The notes under the pieces: model-generated
What the model was told of the DNA's origin: nothing
Seen by the model: only the letters and a program-made list of their open reading frames with translations
Databases searched by the model: none
Assembly (NCBI RefSeq): GCF_029846715.1
Contig: NZ_JARVWW010000001.1
Span: forward strand, 62,001 to 126,000
Length of the DNA stretch: 64,000 bases
Reading direction: 5' to 3'
From: Bradyrhizobium nivariense
Lineage (GTDB): Bacteria > Pseudomonadota > Alphaproteobacteria > Rhizobiales > Xanthobacteraceae
Translations under genes and position numbers: made by a program
Part shown: in pieces, positions 1 to 8,704 of the stretch
Numbering within the stretch: position 1 is the stretch's first letter
How the letters are laid out: each line of letters begins with the position of its first letter

Positions 1-18
1 GAAACGCCGCGGCCTGTA

Positions 19-1377
19 TCAAGACATCGATTTCATCAGAAGCGTCGCGATGACGATCATGATTGCGCCGCCGACGCGGGTTGATATCTGGGCGAACGCC
101 ATCAAGCTCATGCGATCCGCGGCGCCGAGAATGGCGACGTCGCCGGTGCCACCGAGGCCCGAGTGGCAGGCCGTCACGATTGCCGCCTCGACCGGATACA
201 TGTTCAGCCACTTTCCGACGAAGAATCCTGACGCGATCATCGCCAGCACCGTGGTCGTGCAGATCATGATGTAGCCCGGATTGAACGAAGCGACGAGCTG
301 TTGCCACGAGACCAGCAATGTCCCCATCGCCACCAGGATCGCGAACGTCAGGTTGGTCGACATGAACTTGTTGATCTGATAGGCGCCGAGCTCCATCTCG
401 GCCGGCAGGATCCTGGTCAGCTTCAGCGCCACCGCGGCGATGATCATCATGATCGGTCCCGGGATGCCGGTGAGCGGCGCGAGGACCATGCCGAGCACGA
501 ACAGGCCGCACGACAGCACCATACCGGCGCCGAGCAGGCCGAGATCGATCGCCCGGTCCGGCCGCGCCTCGCCGAGAATGTCGTCGTCGCCCGTCTTGAT
601 CAGCATGCCCTTGCCGTTGAGGTCGCTCCGCCTCTCGCCGAGGCGAGCCAGCAGCCCTGCGCTGACGATCGCGACGACGTTGCCGAGCAATGCCGCCGGC
701 ACCATTTGCGCCACGAGCTCGCCTTGCGGCCGATGCAGCATCTCCGAATAGGCGATGGACAGCGGCAGGACACCCTCCGCAAGTCCGCCCCCGACGATCG
801 GAATGATGACGAAGAAGAACGTGTGGTTCGGGCTGTGGCCGAACAGAAGCCCCACGGCGATGCCCGCGCCGACGGCTGCGAGCGTGCCGACGAGGAGCGG
901 AACGAACATGCGAATGAAGCCCTGAACCAGAACGCGGTAGGGCATGCCGAGGATCGAACCCGCGACAAGACAGGCGATGAAGAAGTACTGAAAGTTGGCC
1001 GTGCGGAACGTGGTCGCGATCGCCTTCAGGGCAACCTCGGGCATCAAGCCGTAGCTCACCAGGGCCGAAGGCACGAACAGGCAGAGGATCGCCGTACCGC
1101 CGATCTGCTTCAGGACCGGGATGGTCTGGCCAAGCTTGCCAAGCAGAAAGCCGAGCAGCATCAGAACCAATAGACCGCCAATGATGTCGTTCGGCAGCTT
1201 TCCGAAATAGACGGCAGCTCCGCAGACGAGTGCGGCGACGAGGTAGATGCCGATCGGCAATGGGCCGATCTTGAGACGAGCCAGAGTCGTTGCGGCGGCG
1301 GCCTCCGGCGCGTCAGCCGGGCTATATGTCGTGTCTACCAAGGGTCCCTCCACTGTTTTATCGTTGGTTCGCGGCAC
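19..1377 (-). CDS. 2-hydroxycarboxylate transporter family (CitS/CimH type) permease
   Basis: Secondary transporter of the 2HCT family, whose members import citrate, malate, citramalate-like or lactate anions with Na+ or H+. The 452 residues are almost wholly hydrophobic (about 11-12 membrane segments). The two family re-entrant signatures are visible: GGGLAEGVLPLSIAYSE in the first half and CHSGLGGTGDVAILGAADRM near the C-terminus. The length is typical. It lies 31 bp after the leuD-like gene and is probably the last gene of that operon. The longest frame opens with GTG at 1377; a TTG at 1341 sits just after a GGAGGG ribosome-binding site and may be the real start. The exact substrate cannot be read from the sequence. 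Confidence 0.88.
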   Translation of the reverse strand: MPRTNDKTVEGPLVDTTYSPADAPEAAAATTLARLKIGPLPIGIYLVAALVCGAAVYFGKLPNDIIGGLLVLMLLGFLLGKLGQTIPVLKQIGGTAILCLFVPSALVSYGLMPEVALKAIATTFRTANFQYFFIACLVAGSILGMPYRVLVQGFIRMFVPLLVGTLAAVGAGIAVGLLFGHSPNHTFFFVIIPIVGGGLAEGVLPLSIAYSEMLHRPQGELVAQMVPAALLGNVVAIVSAGLLARLGERRSDLNGKGMLIKTGDDDILGEARPDRAIDLGLLGAGMVLSCGLFVLGMVLAPLTGIPGPIMMIIAAVALKLTRILPAEMELGAYQINKFMSTNLTFAILVAMGTLLVSWQQLVASFNPGYIMICTTTVLAMIASGFFVGKWLNMYPVEAAIVTACHSGLGGTGDVAILGAADRMSLMAFAQISTRVGGAIMIVIATLLMKSMS

Positions 1378-1408
1378 GACGGATCGCGCCGCGCCGAAAT
1401 CGCGCCAG

Positions 1409-2017
1409 TCAGCCGATCCAGGGATTCTCCGCGCGATATCGCGCCTCGAAGGCGTGGATATCGTCGGCGAAGACCAGCGTGGACGCGATGAAATCGCGGC
1501 CCGTCAGGAACGCCTCCTTCCTCGCCAGCTCGATGTCGAACATGATCGAGCGGCGGCCGCGGTCGAACCGGATCGTCTGGGCCGCGAGGTCGATCGTGAC
1601 TTCATTGCGCGAGCTGTCGGCCGCGACCTCGGCGAGTTCGGTCAGCACGAGGGGATCAAGCGAGATCGTCAGCAGACCGTTGTTGGCGCAATTGTCGTTG
1701 AAGATGCCGGCGAAGCTGGTGCCGATCAGCGCGCGAATGCCGAGTTGCTGGAGCCCCCAGACGGCGTGCTCGCGGCTCGACCCGCAGCCGAAATTCGGGC
1801 CGACCACGAGAAAGCAGGCGTCGCGATAACCGTCCTGATTGAGAACGAATTCCGGATTGGGCCGGCCGCCGCTGAAGCGCAGCAGATTGAAGGCCCCCTC
1901 GCTGAGGCCGCCACGGTCCACGCCCTTGAGGAACATCTTCGGCATAATGACGTCGGTGTCGACGTTCGGCGCCATCATCGGCGCGGCCGCGCCCGTGACC
2001 TGATCGAACGGGATCAT
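1409..2017 (-). CDS. leuD: LeuD-like hydro-lyase small subunit (3-isopropylmalate dehydratase family)
   Basis: Small (swivel-domain) subunit of an aconitase-superfamily hydro-lyase, 202 residues, close to standard LeuD. Visible motifs are NVDTDVIMPKMFLK near residue 20 and NFGCGSSREHAVWGL in the middle. The substrate-recognition loop reads DRGGLSEGAF where enterobacterial LeuD has TRTGFG, so the Arg is kept but its neighbours differ. The ATG at 2017 overlaps the leuC-like TGA (ATGA), which indicates translational coupling and fixes this start; the frame can be read further upstream only inside leuC. The enzyme may act on isopropylmalate or on another 2-hydroxydicarboxylate such as citramalate or maleate/malate; the neighbouring transporter favours a catabolic role (inference). 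Confidence 0.85.
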   Translation of the reverse strand: MIPFDQVTGAAAPMMAPNVDTDVIMPKMFLKGVDRGGLSEGAFNLLRFSGGRPNPEFVLNQDGYRDACFLVVGPNFGCGSSREHAVWGLQQLGIRALIGTSFAGIFNDNCANNGLLTISLDPLVLTELAEVAADSSRNEVTIDLAAQTIRFDRGRRSIMFDIELARKEAFLTGRDFIASTLVFADDIHAFEARYRAENPWIG

Positions 2018-3438
2018 TGACGCGATCCTTCCAGCAGAGATCGCACGTCGGTGATGTGTCCGGTGACGGCTGCCGCGGCCACCATTGCCGGGCTCATCAG
2101 ATGCGTGCGCGCGCCCGGCCCCTGGCGGCCCTCGAAATTGCGGTTGGTCGAGGACGCGCACCGCTCTCCCGGCCTCAGCACGTCGTCATTCATCGCAAGG
2201 CACATCGAGCAGCCGGACTGCCGCCATTCGACCCCGGCATCGGTGAACACCTTGGCGAGCCCTTCCGCCTCGGCCTGCCCTCTGATCTGGCTCGAACCCG
2301 GCACCACGATCGCCCGCACGCCATCGGCGACGCGGCGGCCGCGAAAGATCTCGGCGGCATCGCGCAAATCCTCGATCCGCGAATTGGTGCAGGATCCGAT
2401 GAAAGCGAAGTCGATCTGGACGGATTGAATAGGCAATCCGGGCGTGAGGCCCATATAGCGCAATGCGCGGCTTGCGGCCGCCTTGCGGTCGGGCGCGCTC
2501 TGCTGTGCAGGATCGGGAATGCTCTCGGTGACCGCGATCGCCTGGTCCGGACTGGTGCCCCAGGTCACCAGCGGCGCGACCTCGGACACATCGAGCGCGA
2601 TCTCGCGATCGAACCGGGCGTCCGGGTCCGAGGCCAGGGTGAGCCAGTGCCTGGCCGCGCGCTCCCACATCTCACCTTTCGGCGCCCGCGGACGGCCCTT
2701 GAGATAATCCAGCACCTTCTGGTCCGGCGCGATCACGACGCCGCGCGCGCCCGCCTCGACGATCATGATCGACATCACGATCCGTCCCTCGACGCTCATG
2801 CCCGCGACGACGGGACCGCTGAATTCCACCGCGTATCCGGTCGCGCCGTCGGCACCAATGCGCCGGATGACCTCCATCACGATGTCCTTGGACGTGACGC
2901 CGAGCGGGAGACGACCGCTCAAGTCGATGCGCATCGTCTTGAGCCGGCGGTAGCGAACCGTCGAGGTCGCCAGATAGTGCTCGATATCGGATGTTCCGAT
3001 GCCGTAGCCGAGGGCGCCGAACGCACCATAGGCCGTGCTGTGGCTGTCGCCGGCGGCAATCACCATGCCGGGCATGACGAGCCCCTGCTCCGGAGCAACC
3101 ACATGCTCGATGCCCTGCCGGGGGTCGAGAATGTCGAAATACTCGATGCCGAAATCCCTGGCGTTCTCGGCGAAATAGTCGACCTGCCGCGCCGCCGCGC
3201 TGTCGGGCATCGCGCGGGTGCGGCGCGCGGCTGTGGGATTGACGTGGTCGACCACCATCAGCGCAGCTTTCGGATTCCAGACCTTGCGTCCAGCCGCACG
3301 CAGCCCCGCGAAGGCCTGCGGGCTGGTATATTCGTTGAGCACGGTGCGGTCGACATAGAGCAACACGAGCCCGGCATCATCGAGATTGCGGACGACATGG
3401 GCGTCGACCAGCTTGTCGTACAGCGTCCGCACGGCCAT
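2014..3438 (-). CDS. leuC: LeuC-like hydro-lyase large subunit (3-isopropylmalate dehydratase family)
   Basis: Large, [4Fe-4S]-binding subunit of the heterodimeric isomerase/dehydratase, 474 residues, normal LeuC length. The three cluster ligands are Cys350 in IGSCTNSR and Cys410/Cys413 in GCSMCLAMN. The phosphate/carboxylate loop ASSTNRNFEGRQG and the early GDSHSTAYGAFGALGYGIGT motif are present. The ATG at 3438 is chosen for its GGAGGAAAG ribosome-binding site; the longer frame runs into the intergenic operator. It is the first gene of the leuC-leuD-permease unit and is divergent from a LysR gene. The overall match to bona fide LeuC is strong, but the context differs from a leucine-biosynthesis locus (no leuA or leuB here), so a paralogous catabolic function is possible. 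Confidence 0.87.
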   Translation of the reverse strand: MAVRTLYDKLVDAHVVRNLDDAGLVLLYVDRTVLNEYTSPQAFAGLRAAGRKVWNPKAALMVVDHVNPTAARRTRAMPDSAAARQVDYFAENARDFGIEYFDILDPRQGIEHVVAPEQGLVMPGMVIAAGDSHSTAYGAFGALGYGIGTSDIEHYLATSTVRYRRLKTMRIDLSGRLPLGVTSKDIVMEVIRRIGADGATGYAVEFSGPVVAGMSVEGRIVMSIMIVEAGARGVVIAPDQKVLDYLKGRPRAPKGEMWERAARHWLTLASDPDARFDREIALDVSEVAPLVTWGTSPDQAIAVTESIPDPAQQSAPDRKAAASRALRYMGLTPGLPIQSVQIDFAFIGSCTNSRIEDLRDAAEIFRGRRVADGVRAIVVPGSSQIRGQAEAEGLAKVFTDAGVEWRQSGCSMCLAMNDDVLRPGERCASSTNRNFEGRQGPGARTHLMSPAMVAAAAVTGHITDVRSLLEGSRQ

Positions 3439-3518
3439 CGCGCTTTCCTCCGGAAAAATTCTTTCGCCCCACCGTGCCGCCCGCCACACTGGAAATCCAA
3501 TGTCGTGTTCTGATATCA

Positions 3519-3537
3519 TTATGCAAATCATGCATAA
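3519..3537. promoter_or_regulatory. LysR-type operator between leuC-like operon and lysR
   Basis: Perfect inverted repeat TTATGCA-N5-TGCATAA. It contains the LysR-family T-N11-A pattern (TGCAAATCATGCA). It lies in the 128-bp divergent region, 81 bp upstream of the leuC-like start and 29 bp upstream of the LysR start, so it could serve both autoregulation and activation of the operon. Confidence 0.7.
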
Positions 3538-3566
3538 GCAATGCAGGGATGCAGGAGGGGCGTGCG

Positions 3567-4481
3567 ATGGAGATCAACTGGCTGCATGATTTCATCGCGG
3601 TGGCGACCACGCGCAGCTTCTCGCGGGCAGCAGAGCAGCGCAATTGCTCGCAGCCGGCGCTGAGCCGCAGAATACAGGCGCTCGAGCTATGGACCGGCGC
3701 TGCGCTGCTTGATCGCACGACCCACAGCGTCAATCTCACGCCCGCCGGCGAAGGCTTTCGCGAGACGGCCGAGGACGTCCTGCGCCGGCTTTCCGCCGGT
3801 CGGCTCGACGCTCAGGAGAGAGCCCGCGGTGCATCCGACGTACTGAAGTTCGCTTCGACCAACGCGCTGTCGCTGACCTTCTTTCCCGATTGGCTGCGCG
3901 GCATCGAGACCAAGCTGTCGTTCGTTCCAAACGTGCAGCTCGTCGCCAATCACATGGAGGCCTGTGAACGTATATTGCTGGCTGGCGACGCGCATTTCCT
4001 GCTCTGCCATTTCCATCCGGCGGCGACCACGGCTTTGGCGCCGTCCCATTTCCGCTCGCTGCATGTCGGCAATGACAGGCTCGTCCCCGCCTCGGTGCCG
4101 GTTTCAGGCCGGAGCCGCAAACCGCGTTTCAGGCTCCCGGGTACGGCAGCCGCGCCGGTCCCGTTTCTGAGCTTCCGTCCTGAATCGGGCATGGGACGGA
4201 TCCTCGAAGCCGTCCGCGCGACGTCTCCGCTCGACGTCAATCTGCGGACGACGTTCACCTCTCACCTGGCGAAGCTGCTGGTGACAATGGTCCAGGACGG
4301 CCGCGGCATGGCATGGCTGCCTGAAAGTCTGATCGCTCCTCAACTCGCCTCCGGCGAGATCGTCGCAGCGGGCGGGCCGGAATGGTGGGTGCCGATCGAA
4401 ATCCACGTGTTCCGGCCGAAGCTTCGCTTGGCCCAGGCCGCAGAGGCGTTTTGGCAGCACATCGCGAAAAGCGGCCGTTAG
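3567..4481 (+). CDS. LysR-family transcriptional regulator
   Basis: DNA-binding regulator, 304 residues, usual LysR size. The N-terminal winged helix-turn-helix (about residues 1-60) carries the family pattern FIAVATTRSFSRAAEQ...QPALSRRIQALE, followed by DRTTHSVNLTPAGEGF. The C-terminal part is a periplasmic-binding-like effector domain. The ATG at 3567 follows a GCAGGAGGGG ribosome-binding site. It is divergent from the leuC-like/leuD-like/permease operon and is therefore its probable regulator, binding the TTATGCA palindrome. The effector is most likely a 2-hydroxycarboxylate handled by the operon (inference from position). Confidence 0.9.
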   Translation: MEINWLHDFIAVATTRSFSRAAEQRNCSQPALSRRIQALELWTGAALLDRTTHSVNLTPAGEGFRETAEDVLRRLSAGRLDAQERARGASDVLKFASTNALSLTFFPDWLRGIETKLSFVPNVQLVANHMEACERILLAGDAHFLLCHFHPAATTALAPSHFRSLHVGNDRLVPASVPVSGRSRKPRFRLPGTAAAPVPFLSFRPESGMGRILEAVRATSPLDVNLRTTFTSHLAKLLVTMVQDGRGMAWLPESLIAPQLASGEIVAAGGPEWWVPIEIHVFRPKLRLAQAAEAFWQHIAKSGR

Positions 4482-4575
4482 CTCGGACAGGGCTGGGTCC
4501 AGGGACGAAGGACGGCGCGCCCCGTCCCCGCATGTTCACCCGCGCATAACTAGCGAAGCGCGCGCGCAGGTCTTA

Positions 4576-5109
4576 TCAAGCTGCCGACTTCTTCTTCGGC
4601 TTCGGCTTGGTCGCCTTCGGCAGAACCGGCGCCTCCGGCGTGCCCTCGATCGAGGACAGGCGGCCGGCGGTGAACGTGTAGATGCCGGCGCGCGGACCGG
4701 TCGTCCACGTCACGACCGCAACGCGCCTGCCGGCGGCATCACCGGAGAGATTGACGTTCGAGGGCGCGCCGATGCCGCGCACTACGTCGCATTCGGTGTG
4801 GCCGAGCGCGACGGTGCCGCCCATGGGCGCCGGCGACGTCGTCGACGCATTGGCATCAGCCGGCCCGGGCGGCGGCGCCAAGCCAGGACAGCCCCCGTCG
4901 GCGCTGACCAGATCCTCGGCCCCAACCGGCCTGTCGGGGGTCAGCGGCGGCGACTCAATCGAGATGTTCCGGATGAAAAGGCGGCTGGGCGTACTGAACC
5001 ACTGGGCGTCCCTGGAAAACAGATCGGTCCCACCCGAGCAGCCCGCGACCAGCGGGGCTACGGCAGCCAACACAATTATGAGCGAGCTGGGAAGCTTTTG
5101 ATGTCGCAC
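4576..5109 (-). CDS. putative lipoprotein of unknown function
   Basis: 177 residues with an N-terminal hydrophobic stretch ending in a lipobox (LVAGC, Cys at about 24), so it is expected to be lipidated and anchored in the envelope. The middle holds two further Cys (GGCPGL and HTECDVV) with a GHTECDVVRGIGAPSNV segment resembling small beta-fold lipoproteins that sense or bind at the outer membrane. The tail is Lys-rich (PKATKPKPKKKSAA). I do not recognise a specific family. It stands alone, convergent with the LysR gene and preceded by a 127-bp intergenic stretch. Confidence 0.7.
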   Translation of the reverse strand: MRHQKLPSSLIIVLAAVAPLVAGCSGGTDLFSRDAQWFSTPSRLFIRNISIESPPLTPDRPVGAEDLVSADGGCPGLAPPPGPADANASTTSPAPMGGTVALGHTECDVVRGIGAPSNVNLSGDAAGRRVAVVTWTTGPRAGIYTFTAGRLSSIEGTPEAPVLPKATKPKPKKKSAA

Positions 5110-5236
5110 GATAAACTAAATTCCCCGCGTGAAGGACCGACCCTAAGCGATTGTCCCAACATCACTTTGCGGCACGAAGGTGACCAAAGCCATCATCGCC
5201 CGAAAAGTGCAAATTATCATTAATTGCGAGCGACCG

Positions 5237-5689
5237 CTAATTCCGCTTCTGCCATCGGCCCCGCTCGTCGGCCTGCCAATAGGTGACATCAAATCCCCGC
5301 GCCTTGCAATCCGTCCAGGCGCTGCGGGCAAACGCAAGCGCGTCCGGATCGTCGCCGTTGAACAGCAGCACCATGCGCTCATAGCCCTGTGCATCCTGCG
5401 GCAGCGCGGCGTTGTCGACGAGGAAGCGGACATTGGCGCCGTTCGGATTGTCCTCCTCGACCGCCAGCACGATCGGCTGATCGGCGGCGTCGTTCACCCG
5501 CCATGTCGCGTGCGGCAGAAAGGAATCGTCGCGATAGGTCCACAAGTGAGCGTCGAGCGCATCGGCGCGCTCCGGCGACGTCGACTGCACCACGACGCGC
5601 CAGCCGCGCTCGAGCGATTTCTCGAGAAGCGGCGGCAACACGTTCTCCACCGTCATGTTTTGCAGATGGTAGAACAGCACTTCAGTCAT
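5237..5689 (-). CDS. holC: DNA polymerase III chi subunit
   Basis: Chi subunit of the clamp-loader complex, which links Pol III to SSB at the replication fork. The 150 residues show the typical N-terminus MTEVLFYHLQN, then LPPLLEKSLERGW, DDSFLPH and the C-terminal YERMVLLFNGDDPDALAFAR helix-strand pattern of HolC. It lies 6 bp downstream of pepA on the same strand, the conserved pepA-holC order in proteobacteria, so the two are probably co-transcribed. Confidence 0.93.
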   Translation of the reverse strand: MTEVLFYHLQNMTVENVLPPLLEKSLERGWRVVVQSTSPERADALDAHLWTYRDDSFLPHATWRVNDAADQPIVLAVEEDNPNGANVRFLVDNAALPQDAQGYERMVLLFNGDDPDALAFARSAWTDCKARGFDVTYWQADERGRWQKRN

Positions 5690-5695
5690 TTTGGG

Positions 5696-7195
5696 TCATT
5701 TGCGCTCGTAATGGTCGGCGACCAGACGGTCGAGCAAACGGACACCATAGCCGCTTCCCCAGCTCTGGTTGATGTCGGTCTTCGGCGCGCCCATGGCGGT
5801 GCCGGCGATGTCGAGATGCGCCCAGGGCGTGCCGTCGACGAAACGCTGGAGGAACTGTGCTGCGGTGATCGAGCCGCCATGGCGGCCGCCGGTGTTCTTC
5901 ATGTCGGCGAACTGGGAATCGATCAGCTTGTCGTATTCGGGGCCGAGCGGCAGGCGCCAGACCTTTTCCCCGCTCTCGATGCCGGCCGCCAGCAGCCGCT
6001 CGGCAAGCTCGTCATTGTTGGAGAACATGCCGGCATGCTCGGTGCCGAGCGCGACCACGATCGCGCCGGTCAACGTCGCCAGATCCACCATGAATTTCGG
6101 CTTCGTCTTCTTGGCGACGTACCAGAGCACATCGGCAAGCACCAGGCGGCCTTCCGCGTCGGTGTTGATGATCTCGATGGTCTGGCCCGACATCGAGGTG
6201 ACGATGTCGCCCGGGCGCTGCGCGTTGCCGTCGGGCATGTTCTCGACGAGGCCGATGGCGCCGACGACGTTGGCCTTGGCCTTGCGTGCCGCGAGCGCAT
6301 GCATCAGGCCGACGACGCAGGCAGCACCTCCCATGTCGCCCTTCATGTCCTCCATGCTGCCGGCCGGCTTGATCGAAATGCCGCCTGTGTCGAAGCAGAC
6401 GCCCTTGCCGACGAAGGCAACCGGTGCCTCACCCTTCTTGCCGCCGTCCCAACGCATGATCACGGTGCGGCTCGGCCGCGCCGAGCCCTGGCCGACGCCA
6501 AGCAGCGCACCCATGCCGAGCTTGTCCATCGCCTTGACGTCGAGCACCTCGATCTTGACGCCGAGCTTGCGGAGCAGGCCGGCGCGGCGCGCGAACTCCT
6601 CGGGAAAAAGCACGTTCGGCGGCTCGTTGACGAGGTCGCGCGCGATGATCACGCCGTCCACGATCGCACCGGCCGATGCAAACGCCTTCTTCGCGGCCGC
6701 GGCATCCCCGACCGCGAGCGAGATGTCGGCGCGCGAGCCATCCTCCTCGCCGTCCTTCTTCTTGGTCTTGTAGCGGTCGAACTTGTAGGTGCGCAGCCGC
6801 AGGCCCGAGGCGATCGCGATCGCCTGCTCGCTCGTCATGGCACCATTGGGCAGTTCCGCCATGATGGTCATGGCCGCCGCCCCGGCGGCAAGCTTGCTCG
6901 CCGCCACGCCGCCGAATTTAAGGAAGTCGCTCGCCTTCAGGTCGACCGCCTTGCCGGCGCCGATCACGATCAGACGGGTGGCCTTCACCCCCTCCGGCGC
7001 CAGGATGTCCAGCGCCGCGCCGCTTTTGCCTTTGAAGGCGGCGGCGGAGGCCGCCCGCTTCACGAGTTCGGTAGCCCCGCCGAGCGCCTTGGCGGTCGCA
7101 GGGCCGAGCTTCAGGCTGTCGTCGCAGAACACGACCATGATGCCACGGACGGCAGCAGACAACGGGACGAAGCCGACCTTGATGGCATCGGACAT
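5696..7195 (-). CDS. pepA: leucyl (cytosol) aminopeptidase, M17 family
   Basis: Di-metal aminopeptidase that removes N-terminal residues from peptides; in some bacteria it also binds DNA at cer/xer or carAB sites. The 499 residues match the M17 layout: an N-terminal macro-like domain, then a catalytic domain with the diagnostic NTDAEGRL at residues 344-351, the upstream [16 protein letters not shown] metal/Lys site and [10 protein letters not shown]. The ATG at 7195 has a GGAGGAG ribosome-binding site 5 nt upstream. It is the first gene of a pepA-holC pair and divergent from lptF, a common alphaproteobacterial arrangement. Confidence 0.95.
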   Translation of the reverse strand: MSDAIKVGFVPLSAAVRGIMVVFCDDSLKLGPATAKALGGATELVKRAASAAAFKGKSGAALDILAPEGVKATRLIVIGAGKAVDLKASDFLKFGGVAASKLAAGAAAMTIMAELPNGAMTSEQAIAIASGLRLRTYKFDRYKTKKKDGEEDGSRADISLAVGDAAAAKKAFASAGAIVDGVIIARDLVNEPPNVLFPEEFARRAGLLRKLGVKIEVLDVKAMDKLGMGALLGVGQGSARPSRTVIMRWDGGKKGEAPVAFVGKGVCFDTGGISIKPAGSMEDMKGDMGGAACVVGLMHALAARKAKANVVGAIGLVENMPDGNAQRPGDIVTSMSGQTIEIINTDAEGRLVLADVLWYVAKKTKPKFMVDLATLTGAIVVALGTEHAGMFSNNDELAERLLAAGIESGEKVWRLPLGPEYDKLIDSQFADMKNTGGRHGGSITAAQFLQRFVDGTPWAHLDIAGTAMGAPKTDINQSWGSGYGVRLLDRLVADHYERK

Positions 7196-7534
7196 GGGTA
7201 ACTCCTCCAAAACATGGGCTTTTTGCCGATCGGCGGTCCCGGCCACGGGCCGGAGCTGAACGGCGATTCACTGAGCCAGCCGCACTATGGGCCACCGGCC
7301 CGGCAGATGCCAAGCACCCCCCGTGGCCGGGGGGCCACAACGAGGGAAATATTAACCATATATTGAGGGTGCCACGGGGCAGCCATTTTGTTGACGGATC
7401 AAAGGGATGGTAGTGAGAGTGTAAGCCGGCGGATGAGATGGTTGGCCGACCTTGGGGATCCCCTCGCGGGGATTGGTTGGACAGCCAGAATTCCGGCCGG
7501 CATTGGGGACTTGGTGGGATTCGTGCGGTAGCGC
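7196..7534. other. divergent intergenic region pepA / lptF
   Basis: 339 bp without a gene. It must hold the promoters of both divergent units. Two features are visible: a GC hairpin at 7323-7338 (GTGGCC, GGGG loop, GGCCAC) and an AT-rich island at about 7347-7366 (AATATTAACCATATATTG) that is the best candidate promoter region. No other structure was recognised. Confidence 0.5.
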
Positions 7535-8704
7535 ATGGGGTCAATCGACAGGTATATCTTCCGCACGACGCTCGCGTCGTTTGCGCTGGTCCTGGTCAGC
7601 CTCACGGGCGTGATCTGGATTACGCAGGCGTTGCGCGGCATCGACCTGATGACGAGCCAGGGTCAGACCATCCTGACCTTCCTCGGCATCACCAGCCTCG
7701 TCGTGCCGGCGCTGGTCCTGATCATTTCGCCGATCGCGCTGATGATCGCGATCTCGCACACCCTGAACAAGCTCGCGACCGATTCCGAGATCATCGTGAT
7801 GAATGCCGCCGGCTTCTCGCCGTTCCGGCTGTTCTATCCGTTTTTCTACGCCACTTGCGTGGTGGCGCTGCTGGTCGCCTTCATCGCGGCCTATCTCGCC
7901 CCCGACGGCATGCGGCGGATCAAGCAGTGGGACGCCGAGATCACCGCCGACGTGCTCACCAACATCCTGCAGCCCGGCCGCTTCGCCCAGCTCGACAAGA
8001 ACCTGACGATCCGGATTCGCGAACGCCAGCCCGGCGGCATCCTCGCCGGCATCTTCATCGACGACCGCCGTGATCCGAACGAGCGCGTCTCGATCGTCGC
8101 CGAGCACGGCGAAGTCGTGAAGAACGAAACCGGGTCGTTCCTGGTGCTGGAGACCGGCAATCTCCAGCGCTTCGAGGCCGGCAAGCGCGATCCCGCGCTG
8201 GTGGCGTTCGGCCGCTACGGCTTCGACATGTCGAAATTCTCGGGCCAGGGCCGCGACGTCACCCTCGGCATCCGCGAGCGTTATCTCTGGGAGCTGCTCT
8301 CGCCGTCCGAGGACGATCCCGTCTACAAGCAGATTCCCGGCCAGTTCCGCTCGGCCTTGCATGACAGCCTGTTGGCGCCGATCTATCCGTTCGCCTTTGC
8401 CGTGCTGACCTTCGCGTTTCTGGGTGCGCCTCGCACCACGCGCCAGAGTCGCAATTTCTCGATCGGCTCCTCGATCCTCGCGGTGTTCGGCCTGCGCATG
8501 GCCGGCTTCGCCTGCTCGGTGATGGCGGTGAAATCGCCGGGCGCGGTGCTGGTCCAATATGCGATGGTCATTGGTGCCATCGGCATCGGGCTGGCGATCA
8601 TCATCGGCGGCCTCGTGGTCGAACCGCCGCCGCGCCTCATGGAGGCCATCAACAGGTCGAACGCGCGCATCGCGCGGCTGTTCGGACGGCCGGCTACCGC
8701 ATGA
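7535..8704 (+). CDS. lptF: LPS export ABC transporter permease LptF
   Basis: Inner-membrane permease subunit of the LptB2FG complex, which extracts lipopolysaccharide and drives it along the Lpt bridge. The 389 residues show the YjgP/YjgQ plan: membrane segments at about 15-35, 50-75 and 100-125, a periplasmic beta-jellyroll in the middle, then three C-terminal membrane segments (about 270-370). The N-terminus MGSIDRYIFRTTLASF is typical. It overlaps lptG by 4 nt (ATGA), which indicates coupled translation. No clear Shine-Dalgarno is seen before the ATG at 7535. Confidence 0.93.
   Translation: MGSIDRYIFRTTLASFALVLVSLTGVIWITQALRGIDLMTSQGQTILTFLGITSLVVPALVLIISPIALMIAISHTLNKLATDSEIIVMNAAGFSPFRLFYPFFYATCVVALLVAFIAAYLAPDGMRRIKQWDAEITADVLTNILQPGRFAQLDKNLTIRIRERQPGGILAGIFIDDRRDPNERVSIVAEHGEVVKNETGSFLVLETGNLQRFEAGKRDPALVAFGRYGFDMSKFSGQGRDVTLGIRERYLWELLSPSEDDPVYKQIPGQFRSALHDSLLAPIYPFAFAVLTFAFLGAPRTTRQSRNFSIGSSILAVFGLRMAGFACSVMAVKSPGAVLVQYAMVIGAIGIGLAIIIGGLVVEPPPRLMEAINRSNARIARLFGRPATA

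Noticed and set aside
5180..7201. Long plus-strand open frame (about 670 codons) opposite pepA and holC
   Set aside because: Arg/His/Ala-rich composition typical of the antisense of high-GC genes; pepA and holC on the other strand have clear family motifs.
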